This document shows positions 41,189-49,942 of a stretch of DNA of 64,000 nucleotides, one piece after another. The position numbers and the translations under genes were made by a program. Position 1 is the stretch's first letter. Every line of letters begins with the position of its first letter. The stretch lies in NCBI GenBank assembly GCA_900769405.1, contig CAAGGL010000010.1:62001-126000 (forward strand), in the 5' to 3' direction. The notes beneath the pieces were generated by a model. It had not been told where the DNA came from. It made no database searches and was given only the letters and a program-made list of their open reading frames with translations. Source of the stretch: an uncultured Alistipes sp. (lineage in GTDB: Bacteria > Bacteroidota > Bacteroidia > Bacteroidales > Rikenellaceae).

Positions 41189-43714
41189 ATGATGAACTTC
41201 CGAAAAATAGCATCTTGGGCACTTCGTTGGCTGGCTCCCGTGGCACTCTTTTTTGTGATTGCGGCGGCATATTTCGCACCTCAGTTCGAGGGTCGCGTGC
41301 TGGCGCAGCACGATGTGCAGCAGTATGGCGGTATGACAAGCGATATTCTCGACTCGCGTGAGCGTTATGGCGAGGATCCGCAGTGGACGGGTCGAATGTT
41401 CGGCGGTATGCCTTCGTATCTGATCAACACCTACTACCCCGCAGAGTGGATCAAACACTCGGTCGGTCAGGTGGTGAAGGTGATCGACCAGCCCGCCTCG
41501 TTTGTCTTCTTTGCGATGGTGGCTTTTTGGGCGATGTTGCTCCTGATGAGGGTGCGTCGCTGGCCGGCAGTTGTGGGTGCGGTGGCTTATGGTCTTTCGA
41601 CCTACTTCTTCCTGATCATCGGCGCGGGACACATCACCAAGATGTGGGCGCTGGTCTATGCTCCGCTGATGGTCGGAGCGGTGTGGTACTCGTTCAAGCG
41701 CAACCGCTGGGCGGGCGCGGCAATGACCTCGCTCTTCACGGCGTTGCAGGTGGGTGCCAACCACCCGCAGATAACCTACTACTTCGTGCTGGTTATGGGT
41801 GCGATGTGGATTGCGCTGCTCATTGAGGCGGTGCGCGAGGGGGCGTTGCGTAAGTTCGCGACGACCACGGCAATGGTCGCTTTGGCGGGCGTGCTGGGCG
41901 TGGGTGCCAACTTTTCGCCACTGTGGTACACGATGCAACATCAGCCCGAAACCATTCGTGGCGGCTCGGAGCTGGCCGTAGCCGAAGGTGGCACGGAGGG
42001 TCTTGATCTGCAATATGCTACGGCGTGGAGCTACGGTCGTACGGAGAGCCTTAACCTGCTCGTTCCCAACCTTATGGGCGGCGCGTCGAACGAAACATTT
42101 GCGGCCGATGGCGCGGTAGCCGAGGCACTGCGTCCCTACGGATTGCAGGCGGTAGCCGAGCAGTTGCCGCGCTATTGGGGTGACCAGCCCTTTACGGCGG
42201 GCCCGACCTATTTAGGTGCTGCGGCGGTGCTGCTGGCAGTGCTGGGTTGCTTTGTGCTGCGTGGTCGCGCGAAGTGGTGGATCGTGGCGATCTCGGCAGT
42301 GGCGTTGCTGCTGTCGTGGGGTCGCAATATGATGTGGCTCACGGAGTTGTGCTTTAATTATCTTCCTGCTTACGATAAATTCCGAACCGTGTCGATGATT
42401 CAGGTCATCGTGCAGTGGAGTATTCCTCTGCTGGCGGCATTGGCTCTCTCGCGCCTCGACGACGAGGAGTGCGACCGCACGAAGGCCGAGCGAGGTCTGT
42501 ATTGGGCTACGGGTATCGTCGGTGGCGTCTGTCTGGTGATTGCGCTGTTTGCGGGCTCGCTCTTCGAGTTCGGACAGGCCGAGGCCGAGGCGATAATGAC
42601 CGAGGAGTGGCACTCGATGCTGTCGTATCAGCAGGGTGGCGAGCAATATATCGCTCAGGGTCTGCACGAGGAGCTGGGTATGATCACCGCCGAGGCTATG
42701 GCCGAGGAGCGTGCGTCTGCGGCGTCGGCTGACGCTTGGCGCTCGTTGGCGTTCGTGCTGCTGGCAGCTGCGATGGTGTGGCTCTACCTGCGTGGTAAGG
42801 TGCGCTATGCGGTGGCGATGGCTGTGGTGGCGGCGACGGTTGTGGTCGATCTGGTGGCTGTCAACCTGCGCTACCTGCCCCAATCGGCATTTGTGAGCGC
42901 GCGCCGTACTGAGGTTGTGCCCAACGAGGCGGACAAATATATAATGAATGACAAGGAGCTCGGGTTCCGCGTGTTGAATCTTACGGTGTCGCCCTTCAAC
43001 GACGCTACGACATCATACTTCCACCGCTCGGTGGGTGGTTACCACGGCGCGAAGCTGAGCCGCTATCAGGATATTATCGACAACTACCTGAGTACGGTAA
43101 ACTACGGTGTCGATTCGACGGCGCGCAAGGTGCTCGATATGCTCAATACCAAATACTTGATCGTCCCGACGGCCGAGGGTATTGCGCTCAATCCCAACCC
43201 CACGCAGTGTGGTGCGGCGTGGTTTGTCGATCGCATCTACCTGACCGAGAGTCCGCGCGACGAGATCGACGCGCTGGCCGAGATAGATCCTCATACCGAG
43301 GCGGTGGTTGATGTGCGCTGGGCCGAGGAGGTTGAGCCGATCGACCTGAGCGAGGAGTTCGAGGCCGAGATCGCACTCACGGAGTATCGCCCTAACTACC
43401 TGCGTTACGAATATGAGGCGTCGGGTACGGGCGTGGCGGTCTTCTCGGAGATCTACTACAACAAGGGCTGGACGGCCTACATCGACGGCGTTGAGGCTCC
43501 TTACTATCGTGCCAACTACATTCTGCGTGCGATGACACTGCCGGCGGGTAAGCACACCGTCGAGTGGCGATTCCGCGCGCCGGCATTTGGCAAGGTTGAG
43601 GCGGTAACGCTCTGCTCGTCGATCGCAATTTTGGCGTCGGTGGTGGCGGTGGTGGTTGCCGCTGTGGTGCGCCGTCGCAAACAATCGAAAAATCAGACAA
43701 ACGATGAAAGATAA
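41189..43714 (+). CDS. YfhO-family membrane protein
   Basis: This 841-residue polytopic protein (about 12-14 helices) has an N-terminal GT-C-like region (first helix 12-28, then QHDVQQYGGMTSDIL and WTGRMFGGMPSYLIN) and a C-terminal periplasmic domain (YYNKGWTAYIDGVEAPYYRA near 756). The YfhO family is thought to glycosylate lipoteichoic acid in Firmicutes; in Bacteroidetes its role is not settled. It overlaps ftsX by 11 bp, so it is the first gene of the ftsX-DUF3098-uppP-truB-queA run. Confidence 0.9.
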   Translation: MMNFRKIASWALRWLAPVALFFVIAAAYFAPQFEGRVLAQHDVQQYGGMTSDILDSRERYGEDPQWTGRMFGGMPSYLINTYYPAEWIKHSVGQVVKVIDQPASFVFFAMVAFWAMLLLMRVRRWPAVVGAVAYGLSTYFFLIIGAGHITKMWALVYAPLMVGAVWYSFKRNRWAGAAMTSLFTALQVGANHPQITYYFVLVMGAMWIALLIEAVREGALRKFATTTAMVALAGVLGVGANFSPLWYTMQHQPETIRGGSELAVAEGGTEGLDLQYATAWSYGRTESLNLLVPNLMGGASNETFAADGAVAEALRPYGLQAVAEQLPRYWGDQPFTAGPTYLGAAAVLLAVLGCFVLRGRAKWWIVAISAVALLLSWGRNMMWLTELCFNYLPAYDKFRTVSMIQVIVQWSIPLLAALALSRLDDEECDRTKAERGLYWATGIVGGVCLVIALFAGSLFEFGQAEAEAIMTEEWHSMLSYQQGGEQYIAQGLHEELGMITAEAMAEERASAASADAWRSLAFVLLAAAMVWLYLRGKVRYAVAMAVVAATVVVDLVAVNLRYLPQSAFVSARRTEVVPNEADKYIMNDKELGFRVLNLTVSPFNDATTSYFHRSVGGYHGAKLSRYQDIIDNYLSTVNYGVDSTARKVLDMLNTKYLIVPTAEGIALNPNPTQCGAAWFVDRIYLTESPRDEIDALAEIDPHTEAVVDVRWAEEVEPIDLSEEFEAEIALTEYRPNYLRYEYEASGTGVAVFSEIYYNKGWTAYIDGVEAPYYRANYILRAMTLPAGKHTVEWRFRAPAFGKVEAVTLCSSIAILASVVAVVVAAVVRRRKQSKNQTNDER

Positions 43715-44585
43715 TCGCAAACTCAAACGCCGCGTACGCAATTCGTACGCCATCTCGACCATCAGCATTGCGCTGGTAATCTTCCTGTTAGGATCGGTGG
43801 GCTACCTGCTTTCGGTGGCGGTTAACTCTTCGCGCGAGTTGCAGAACCGCGCTATGCTGACCGTCGAACTCGCCCGCAATGCCGAGCCCGAACAGCGCGA
43901 AAGCATCGAACGTCAGCTCGCCGCCAAGGAGTACATCACGCGCGTCGAATTTTCGAGCAAGGAGTCGAAGGCCGACGATGAGGCTTTCCGCGAGATGTTT
44001 GGCGAGGACTTCGAGAAGGTGCTGGGCGAGAACCCCCTGCTCGATAGTTACGAGGTGTTACTGGACGGTGCGGTGGTCAAGGCCGAGCAGATCGACGAGC
44101 TGGTTGCCGAACTGCGCAAGATGAAGGGAGTGAACGAGGTGGTTGTGCCGCTGGGCGTGGTCGAGAAGATCAATTCGACAATCAGCCGCGTGCGCACGGT
44201 GCTGTGGGTCTTCGGCGCGGTACTGCTGGTGATCTCGCTCATTCTGCTGAACAATACGATTCGCATTTCGATCTTCTCGAAACGATATATCATTAATACT
44301 CAGAAACTTGTTGGTGCCACGAAGTGGTTCATTATGCGCCCCTTCCTGGCGAGTGCGCTCTGGCAGGGAGTGCTGGCAGGTGTCTGCGCGGCGGCTCTGT
44401 TCGCGGTGGTTTGCTGGCGTCTGGGTGAGGCAATGCCCGAGTTTGGCACCCTCACCGAACCCTCGGCGGCAGGTGTGATTATGGCGGCGATGGTTGTCGG
44501 TGGCGTTGCGATCTCGCTTTTGTTCACTACCTTTGCGGTCAATAAGTTCGTCAATATGAAAACAAATAAAATTCATCTATACTAA
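43704..44585 (+). CDS. ftsX: Cell division protein FtsX
   Basis: From MKDNRKLKRRVRNSYAI (43704) this is 293 residues, starting 11 bp inside the end of the YfhO gene. The topology is FtsX: helix 1 at about 17-38, a periplasmic domain with YITRVEFSSKESKADDEAF, then three helices from about 170 on. FtsX partners FtsE to activate septal peptidoglycan hydrolases. FtsE is not encoded nearby. The stop and the next start share a base (TAATG). Confidence 0.92.
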   Translation: MKDNRKLKRRVRNSYAISTISIALVIFLLGSVGYLLSVAVNSSRELQNRAMLTVELARNAEPEQRESIERQLAAKEYITRVEFSSKESKADDEAFREMFGEDFEKVLGENPLLDSYEVLLDGAVVKAEQIDELVAELRKMKGVNEVVVPLGVVEKINSTISRVRTVLWVFGAVLLVISLILLNNTIRISIFSKRYIINTQKLVGATKWFIMRPFLASALWQGVLAGVCAAALFAVVCWRLGEAMPEFGTLTEPSAAGVIMAAMVVGGVAISLLFTTFAVNKFVNMKTNKIHLY

Positions 44586-44857
44586 TGAAAAACGAGCAAA
44601 ACAAAGTGCCCTCGACCGACGGGCGTATGGCTCTCACGCCGCGTAACTATGTGCTGATGCTCATCGGTTTTGCGGTGATCGTGCTGGGCTTTGTGCTGAT
44701 GGCGGGCGGTGGCAGCGAGTCGCCTGAGGAGTTCAACTACGCGATGTTCAATTTCCGTCGTATCACGCTGGCGCCGATTCTGGTGATTGGCGGTTTCGCA
44801 TTCGAGATCTATGCCATTATGAAGCGCTTCGACGGCAACAAACCCAAGGAGGAGTAA
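44585..44857 (+). CDS. DUF3098 membrane protein
   Basis: This 90-residue protein has two membrane helices (about 22-40 and 60-80) separated by MAGGGSESPEEFNYAMFNFR, matching DUF3098, a family I know only from Bacteroidetes and always near ftsX and uppP. Function is unknown. It overlaps ftsX by one base and lies 2 bp before uppP, so it is tightly coupled to both. Confidence 0.9.
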   Translation: MKNEQNKVPSTDGRMALTPRNYVLMLIGFAVIVLGFVLMAGGGSESPEEFNYAMFNFRRITLAPILVIGGFAFEIYAIMKRFDGNKPKEE

Positions 44858-44859
44858 GC

Positions 44860-45660
44860 GTGAACTATTTGGAGTCGATAATCCTCGGTGTGGTGCAGGG
44901 ACTTACGGAGTTTCTGCCCGTGTCGAGTAGTGGTCATCTGCAAATCGCCAAGGAGTTGCTCGGTGTCGAGATCGTCGAGAACCTGACCTTTGACGTGACG
45001 CTCCACGCCGCAACGGTGTTGAGTACGATCGTGGTTCTGCGTAAGCAGATCTGGGATCTCGTGCGCGGATTGCTGCGCTTCGAGCGCAACTCGCAGACCG
45101 AATACATCGCCAAGATCATACTGTCGATGATCCCGATCGGCATTGTCGGATTTGCATTCAAGGATCAACTCAATGCTATGCTCTCGTCGCCCGCGATTAT
45201 GCTCATCGTGGGTGCGATGTTGCTTGTGACGGCGGCACTGCTCACCTTCGCGGCACGCGCCAAGGAGCGCGAGAAGGAGAGTATCTCGTGGCGCGATGCA
45301 CTGATCATCGGTTGCGCACAGGCAGTGGCGGCTATGCCGGGTCTGTCGCGCTCGGGTACCACGATCGCAACGGGTCTGCTGCTGGGTAACAAGCGCGATG
45401 TGGTGGCGCAATTCTCGTTCCTGATGGTGCTGCCTCCGATTCTGGGCGAGGCACTGCTCGACCTGATCAAAAGTTCGGGCGAGGCGGTAGCGACGGGAAT
45501 CTCGGCTGGTGTTATGGCGGCGGGATTCGTGGCGGCATTCGTTACGGGTTGCCTGGCGTGTCGATTTATGTTGGGCATCGTGCGCCGCGGTAAGCTGACC
45601 TGGTTTGCGGCCTACTGCGCAGTGGCGGGCGTGATCGCCATTCTGAGCTACATTATATAG
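44860..45660 (+). CDS. uppP: Undecaprenyl-diphosphate phosphatase UppP/BacA
   Basis: This 266-residue polytopic protein (GTG start) shows the UppP motifs GVVQGLTEFLPVSSSGHL near residue 10 and AMPGLSRSGTTIATGLLLG near 159. It recycles undecaprenyl pyrophosphate to the lipid carrier used by MraY, and gives bacitracin tolerance. It is 2 bp after DUF3098 and 9 bp before truB. Confidence 0.96.
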   Translation: MNYLESIILGVVQGLTEFLPVSSSGHLQIAKELLGVEIVENLTFDVTLHAATVLSTIVVLRKQIWDLVRGLLRFERNSQTEYIAKIILSMIPIGIVGFAFKDQLNAMLSSPAIMLIVGAMLLVTAALLTFAARAKEREKESISWRDALIIGCAQAVAAMPGLSRSGTTIATGLLLGNKRDVVAQFSFLMVLPPILGEALLDLIKSSGEAVATGISAGVMAAGFVAAFVTGCLACRFMLGIVRRGKLTWFAAYCAVAGVIAILSYII

Positions 45661-45669
45661 TATATACCT

Positions 45670-46362
45670 ATGGAAAACAACAATATAAACTATCCCGAAG
45701 GTCACATCTTGGTGGTTGATAAACCCTACGAGTGGACTTCGACCGACGTGGTGCGCAAGATCAAGTACAACCTGCGCCACAAGGGTTTCAAAAATATCAA
45801 GGTGGGTCACGCCGGAACGCTCGATCCGCTGGCGACGGGCGTGCTGCTCGTCTGCATCGGCAAGGCGACCAAGATGGTCGAGCAGTTGCAGGCCGAGGAG
45901 AAGGAGTATGTGACCGAGATGATCCTCGGTGCTACGACCCCGAGCTTCGATACGGAGCACCCCATCGACGCGACCTATCCGACCGAGCACATCACCCGCG
46001 AGAAGGTTGAGCAGGCGCTTGCGGAGTTGTGTGGCGAGCGTATGCAGCTCCCGCCCGTCTATTCGGCAAAGAAGATCGACGGCCGCCGCGCGTATGAGTA
46101 TGCCCGCGAGGGCGCCGCTGCCGAGACCAAGATGCGTCAGGCGCTGATCAACATCTACGAGATGGAGCTTTTGGAGTACGATATGCCGCGCATCAAGATT
46201 CGCGTTCGTTGCAGCAAGGGCACCTACATTCGCTCAATCGCGATGGAATTGGGTGAAAAACTCGAAAGCGGAGCCTATCTTTCGTCGTTGTGTCGCACTC
46301 GAAGTGGCGGTTTTACCCTCGCTTTGGCACAAAATCTCGAAAAAATATTGGAAAATCTCTAA
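45670..46362 (+). CDS. truB: tRNA pseudouridine55 synthase TruB
   Basis: This 230-residue protein has the TruB motifs DKPYEWTSTDVVRKIK, VGHAGTLDPLATGVL with the catalytic Asp near 56, and RVRCSKGTYIRSIAMELGE near 177. It makes pseudouridine 55 in tRNA. It lacks a C-terminal PUA domain, as is usual in Bacteroidetes. It lies 9 bp after uppP; an 84-bp gap separates it from queA. Confidence 0.95.
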   Translation: MENNNINYPEGHILVVDKPYEWTSTDVVRKIKYNLRHKGFKNIKVGHAGTLDPLATGVLLVCIGKATKMVEQLQAEEKEYVTEMILGATTPSFDTEHPIDATYPTEHITREKVEQALAELCGERMQLPPVYSAKKIDGRRAYEYAREGAAAETKMRQALINIYEMELLEYDMPRIKIRVRCSKGTYIRSIAMELGEKLESGAYLSSLCRTRSGGFTLALAQNLEKILENL

Positions 46363-46446
46363 TCGAGTGAAACAAAATCGAATCGTTTACGTATTGTTTA
46401 TATTAATGCGCTGTCTTTTGCAGTAAACAAAACTAACAAACACGAT

Positions 46447-47496
46447 ATGAAACTTTCGCAGTACGGCTATTCGTTTTCGCCCGAAATGTTGGCAAAGTAT
46501 CCGACCGATAACCGCGACGACTCACGCCTGATGGTCATCAATCGCGCAACCGGTACGATCGAACACAGAACTTTCAAAGATGTAATCGAGTACTTCGATA
46601 CGGACGACATCTTCATCTTCAACAATACCAAAGTATTCCCCGCACGCCTCTATGGCAACAAGGAGAAGACCGGCGCGGAGATCGAGATCTTCCTGCTGCG
46701 CGAGCTCAACCGCGAACAGCGTCTGTGGGACGTGCTGGTCGATCCGGCACGCAAAATCCGTATCGGTAACAAGCTCTATTTCGGCGACGACGACCTGCTG
46801 GTGGCTGAGGTGATCGACAACACCACCTCGCGCGGTCGCACGCTGCGTTTCTTGTTCGACGGCGACTACGACGAGTTCAAGAAGGCGCTCTACGAGCAGG
46901 GCGAAACTCCCCTGCCGCGCTGGGTACGCGAGAAGGTCGAGGAGATCGACGCCGAGCGCTACCAGACCATCTTCGCTAAGCACGAGGGTGCAGTGGCTGC
47001 TCCCACGGCAGGTACCCACTTCTCGAAGCACCTCTTGAAGCGTATGGAGATCAAGGGTATCAACTCGACCGAGATCACGCTGCACGTTGGTCTGGGTAAC
47101 TTCCGCACGGTCGATGTTGAGGATCTGACCAAGCATAAGATGGATTCGGAGCAGATCATCGTAACGCCCGAATCGGCCGAGGCAGTCAATAAAACCAAGC
47201 AGAACGGCCACCGCGTGGTTGCTGTGGGTACGACCGTGATGCGTACGATCGAGAGTACGGTTTCGACCAACGGTATGTTGAAGCCCTACGACGGTTGGAC
47301 CAATAAGTTCATCTTCGCGCCTTACGAGTTCACCGTAGCCGACGCTATGATCTCGAATTTCCACCTTCCCTATTCGACCCAGCTGATGATGGTGGCGGCA
47401 TTTGGCGGCTACGATCTGGTGATGGAGGCCTACCGCGTTGCTAAGGAGGAAGGGTACAGATTTGGCACTTACGGTGATGCGATGCTGATTCTTTAA
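46447..47496 (+). CDS. queA: S-adenosylmethionine:tRNA ribosyltransferase-isomerase QueA
   Basis: This 349-residue protein carries the QueA motifs [33 protein letters not shown] near 59, [22 protein letters not shown] near 176 and [15 protein letters not shown] near 217. It makes epoxyqueuosine in the wobble position of tRNAs. It is in the same direction as truB but after an 84-bp gap that may hold its own promoter. Confidence 0.96.
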   Translation: MKLSQYGYSFSPEMLAKYPTDNRDDSRLMVINRATGTIEHRTFKDVIEYFDTDDIFIFNNTKVFPARLYGNKEKTGAEIEIFLLRELNREQRLWDVLVDPARKIRIGNKLYFGDDDLLVAEVIDNTTSRGRTLRFLFDGDYDEFKKALYEQGETPLPRWVREKVEEIDAERYQTIFAKHEGAVAAPTAGTHFSKHLLKRMEIKGINSTEITLHVGLGNFRTVDVEDLTKHKMDSEQIIVTPESAEAVNKTKQNGHRVVAVGTTVMRTIESTVSTNGMLKPYDGWTNKFIFAPYEFTVADAMISNFHLPYSTQLMMVAAFGGYDLVMEAYRVAKEEGYRFGTYGDAMLIL

Positions 47497-47506
47497 AAAT
47501 TTTTCG

Positions 47507-47514
47507 TAACTTTG
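47507..47514 (+). promoter_or_regulatory. -7 box before the glycogen-synthase-like gene
   Basis: TAACTTTG matches TAnnTTTG and lies 23 bp before the ATG at 47538. No TTTG -33 box is found at the right distance. Confidence 0.5.
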
Positions 47515-47537
47515 CAGAATTAGAAAAGAGTAGAATA

Positions 47538-48347
47538 ATGGCTAAGAACAGAATTCTATACGTTTGTCAGGAGATTGTTCCCTATCTGCCCGCGTCGGAT
47601 ATGGCCACTCTCTGCCGCACGCTGGTTCAGGCAATGCAGGAGCGCGGTAACGAGATCCGCACCTTTATGCCCCGCTACGGCTGCATTAACGAATATCGTA
47701 ATCAACTGCACGAGGTTATCCGCCTGTCGGGTATGAACCTCATTATCGACGATAACGACCACCAGCTGATCATCAAAGTGGCATCGATCCCGTCGGCTCG
47801 CGTTCAGATCTACTTCATCGACAACGATGACTGTTTCTCGCGCAAGGCCGTGATGGTCGATGAGGAGGGTAAGCCCTTCGAGGACAACGACGAACGCGCG
47901 ATCTTCTTCGCTCGCGGCGTGCTCGAAACGGTCAAGAAATTGCGCTGGGAGCCGTCGATCGTTCACTGCCACGGTTGGTTTTCGAGCATCGTGCCGATCT
48001 ATCTGCGCGAGGTCTTCTCGGACGACCCGATCTTCAAGGATGTCAAGATCGTTGCGTCGATCTACGACGACGGTTTCGAGGGCGAGCTGAGCGGCGAGAT
48101 GCGTAAAAAGATCGTCAACGAGGGCGTCGATGTAAATAATTTGAAAAATATTGAGCACCCCTCATACCAAAACCTGATGAAACTCGTTATTGATTATGCC
48201 GATGGCATTATCGTCGAGACCCCTTCGCTTGATGCCGAGGTGGCTGAGTATCTGGCTGCAAGCGGCAAAAAAGTGCTTGAATATCAAGACAAAACAACGA
48301 CTGAGTATTTGGACAACTATCAGAAATTCTATGATGAATTGCTATAA
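47538..48347 (+). CDS. Glycogen/starch synthase-like protein (N-terminal GT5 domain only)
   Basis: This 269-residue protein looks like the N-terminal half of a GT5 glycogen synthase: ILYVCQEIVPYLPASDMATL at the start, EIRTFMPRYGCINEYR near 39, and the HCHGWFSS motif near 143. The C-terminal donor-binding half of a full ~480-residue synthase is absent, so catalysis is doubtful. Bacteroides encodes a similar short protein next to a DUF4270 gene, as here. It overlaps that gene by 14 bp. Confidence 0.85.
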   Translation: MAKNRILYVCQEIVPYLPASDMATLCRTLVQAMQERGNEIRTFMPRYGCINEYRNQLHEVIRLSGMNLIIDDNDHQLIIKVASIPSARVQIYFIDNDDCFSRKAVMVDEEGKPFEDNDERAIFFARGVLETVKKLRWEPSIVHCHGWFSSIVPIYLREVFSDDPIFKDVKIVASIYDDGFEGELSGEMRKKIVNEGVDVNNLKNIEHPSYQNLMKLVIDYADGIIVETPSLDAEVAEYLAASGKKVLEYQDKTTTEYLDNYQKFYDELL

Positions 48348-49800
48348 AAAGAGTTTGCGCCGAGCATTTTCGGCCGTAATGGTTCTTGTCGCCGCAGCAG
48401 TGATGCTGGGCGCCTGCACCGAAGTCGATGATGTATTGGGCAGCAACCTGATTCCCGAGAGTCAGCGAATGACTATCCGAATCGATACCCTTCACAATCT
48501 CGAATCATATATAGCTCAGAGCGACTCGGTTAAGTCGAGAATCGTCGGTAGTGGCGATGCATTTTTGGGTCAGCTGCGCAACGATACCTTCGGTTTGCGT
48601 CGTTGCTCGTTCATCGGTCAGATCCTGCCTACGCAGGTGCCCTATTCGTCGGGTTTCGGTCTTGACCCGATCCTCGACTCGGTGATGTTCACCTACTCGA
48701 TTTTGGACTATAAGGGCGACACGACAGCCGCGCAGAAGTTCTACGCTTACGAGGTCAATAAGGCATTTATTCCCGAGGACTCGATCTTCTACGTTACATT
48801 CGACGCTGAGGGCTACATCAATCCCGAGCCGCTGTTCGAGTTCGAGATCACCTCGCCTACGGCAACCTCGTCGCGTGCACACCTGACCGACGCAGGTCGC
48901 AAGTACGTTAAGCGACTGATGGAGACCGATACCGTAACCTATTACAACGATACGTTGTGGGTCAATAAGTTCCACGGTCTGTATGTTGCTCCGGCACACC
49001 CCGATCAGGAGTCGAAGGTGATTTACAGCACCGAGACCTCGTACACCGGTTTGGAGCTCTGGATGCGTGACCACGACTCGGTTGACCACAACTTGATCTA
49101 CGATACGATCTATGCAGCATACGCCTTCTACGCTAAGGACGCAAAGGTGGGTAACATCTCGGCAAATGTTGTCGAGCACGACTATGCGGGTTCGATCGTG
49201 GAGACGCTGGGCATCAACGACACGCTCGCGGGCGACCCGACTCAGCGTACGATCTACGTCGAGGGTATGGGTGGCGTGATGGGCTACTTGAAGGTTAGTG
49301 ATCAGTTTATCGAGGTGCTGGCCGAGCTGGGTGACGAGATGAAGAATGGCGGTTACTCGACCGTTTCGATCAACCAGGCGTCGTTGTACTTCCCGCTGAC
49401 GGTCGATGTGACCAATCCGGCGGAGCGCCCCGCAGCAATTCCCTTCCTCGATGCAGCGCCCGTGCGCTTGGGTATGTACACCAACTTCGCGTCGCTGACG
49501 GGTATTCCCGACTACGACCCCGAGTACGAGGAGACGCTCACATCGACCTATGGTGACGAGTATAAGTTGCCTTATGGTGGTGAGTTGAACCGTTCGCGCG
49601 GCTGCTACACGATGGATATCACCGCATACATTCAGCGAATGTGGGGTGAGTATTTGAAGGCTGAGGGCGATCTGCAAAAGATACAATATCGTTCGATCTA
49701 CGTAGCGCCGACGGCGAGTGATATGTTCACGTTGGGTCAGGTTGCGTTGCGAGGCGACGAGAATTTGCAGGTGGTGTTGACCTACACGCTAATGCGATAA
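48334..49800 (+). CDS. DUF4270 lipoprotein
   Basis: From the ATG at 48334 this is 488 residues with a lipoprotein signal: MNCYKKSLRRAFSAV, then hydrophobic VLVAAAVMLGAC with the lipobox Cys at about 28. The rest is beta-rich (YSILDYKGDTTAAQKFYAYE and similar) and matches the DUF4270 family of Bacteroidetes outer-membrane lipoproteins. The start is chosen for the lipobox; the longer frame upstream lies inside the previous gene. Function is unknown, but the overlap with the glycogen-synthase-like gene suggests joint expression. Confidence 0.85.
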   Translation: MNCYKKSLRRAFSAVMVLVAAAVMLGACTEVDDVLGSNLIPESQRMTIRIDTLHNLESYIAQSDSVKSRIVGSGDAFLGQLRNDTFGLRRCSFIGQILPTQVPYSSGFGLDPILDSVMFTYSILDYKGDTTAAQKFYAYEVNKAFIPEDSIFYVTFDAEGYINPEPLFEFEITSPTATSSRAHLTDAGRKYVKRLMETDTVTYYNDTLWVNKFHGLYVAPAHPDQESKVIYSTETSYTGLELWMRDHDSVDHNLIYDTIYAAYAFYAKDAKVGNISANVVEHDYAGSIVETLGINDTLAGDPTQRTIYVEGMGGVMGYLKVSDQFIEVLAELGDEMKNGGYSTVSINQASLYFPLTVDVTNPAERPAAIPFLDAAPVRLGMYTNFASLTGIPDYDPEYEETLTSTYGDEYKLPYGGELNRSRGCYTMDITAYIQRMWGEYLKAEGDLQKIQYRSIYVAPTASDMFTLGQVALRGDENLQVVLTYTLMR

Positions 49801-49828
49801 TAAACCGACTGAAAAACAACGAGATCAC

Positions 49829-49862
49829 AACCTAAGAGCGCACGCGTCTTAGGTTTTCTCGT
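49829..49862 (+). terminator. Terminator after the DUF4270 gene
   Basis: AACCUAAGA-loop-UCUUAGGUU (49829-49837 / 49847-49855) with loop GCGCACGCG, followed by UUCUCGUUU. Confidence 0.75.
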
Positions 49863-49882
49863 TTATAAGAGAATAAACCGAA

Positions 49883-49916
49883 AAATATCCGCGATCGCGT
49901 GCGCGATCCGATATTT
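49883..49916. repeat. Interrupted palindrome before topA
   Basis: AAATATC-cgc-GATCGCG-tg-CGCGATC-c-GATATTT spans 34 bp and ends 27 bp before the topA ATG. There is no T-tract. It could be an operator or an RNA hairpin in the leader. Confidence 0.6.
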
Positions 49917-49942
49917 AAGATAGAATATAGCAACGAAGAGCA

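Noticed and set aside
41087..42013. Upstream extension of the polyprenyl synthase frame
   Set aside because: The extra ~309 codons run antisense to the YfhO gene, and the expected synthase start MDTIAAIRR is at 41086.
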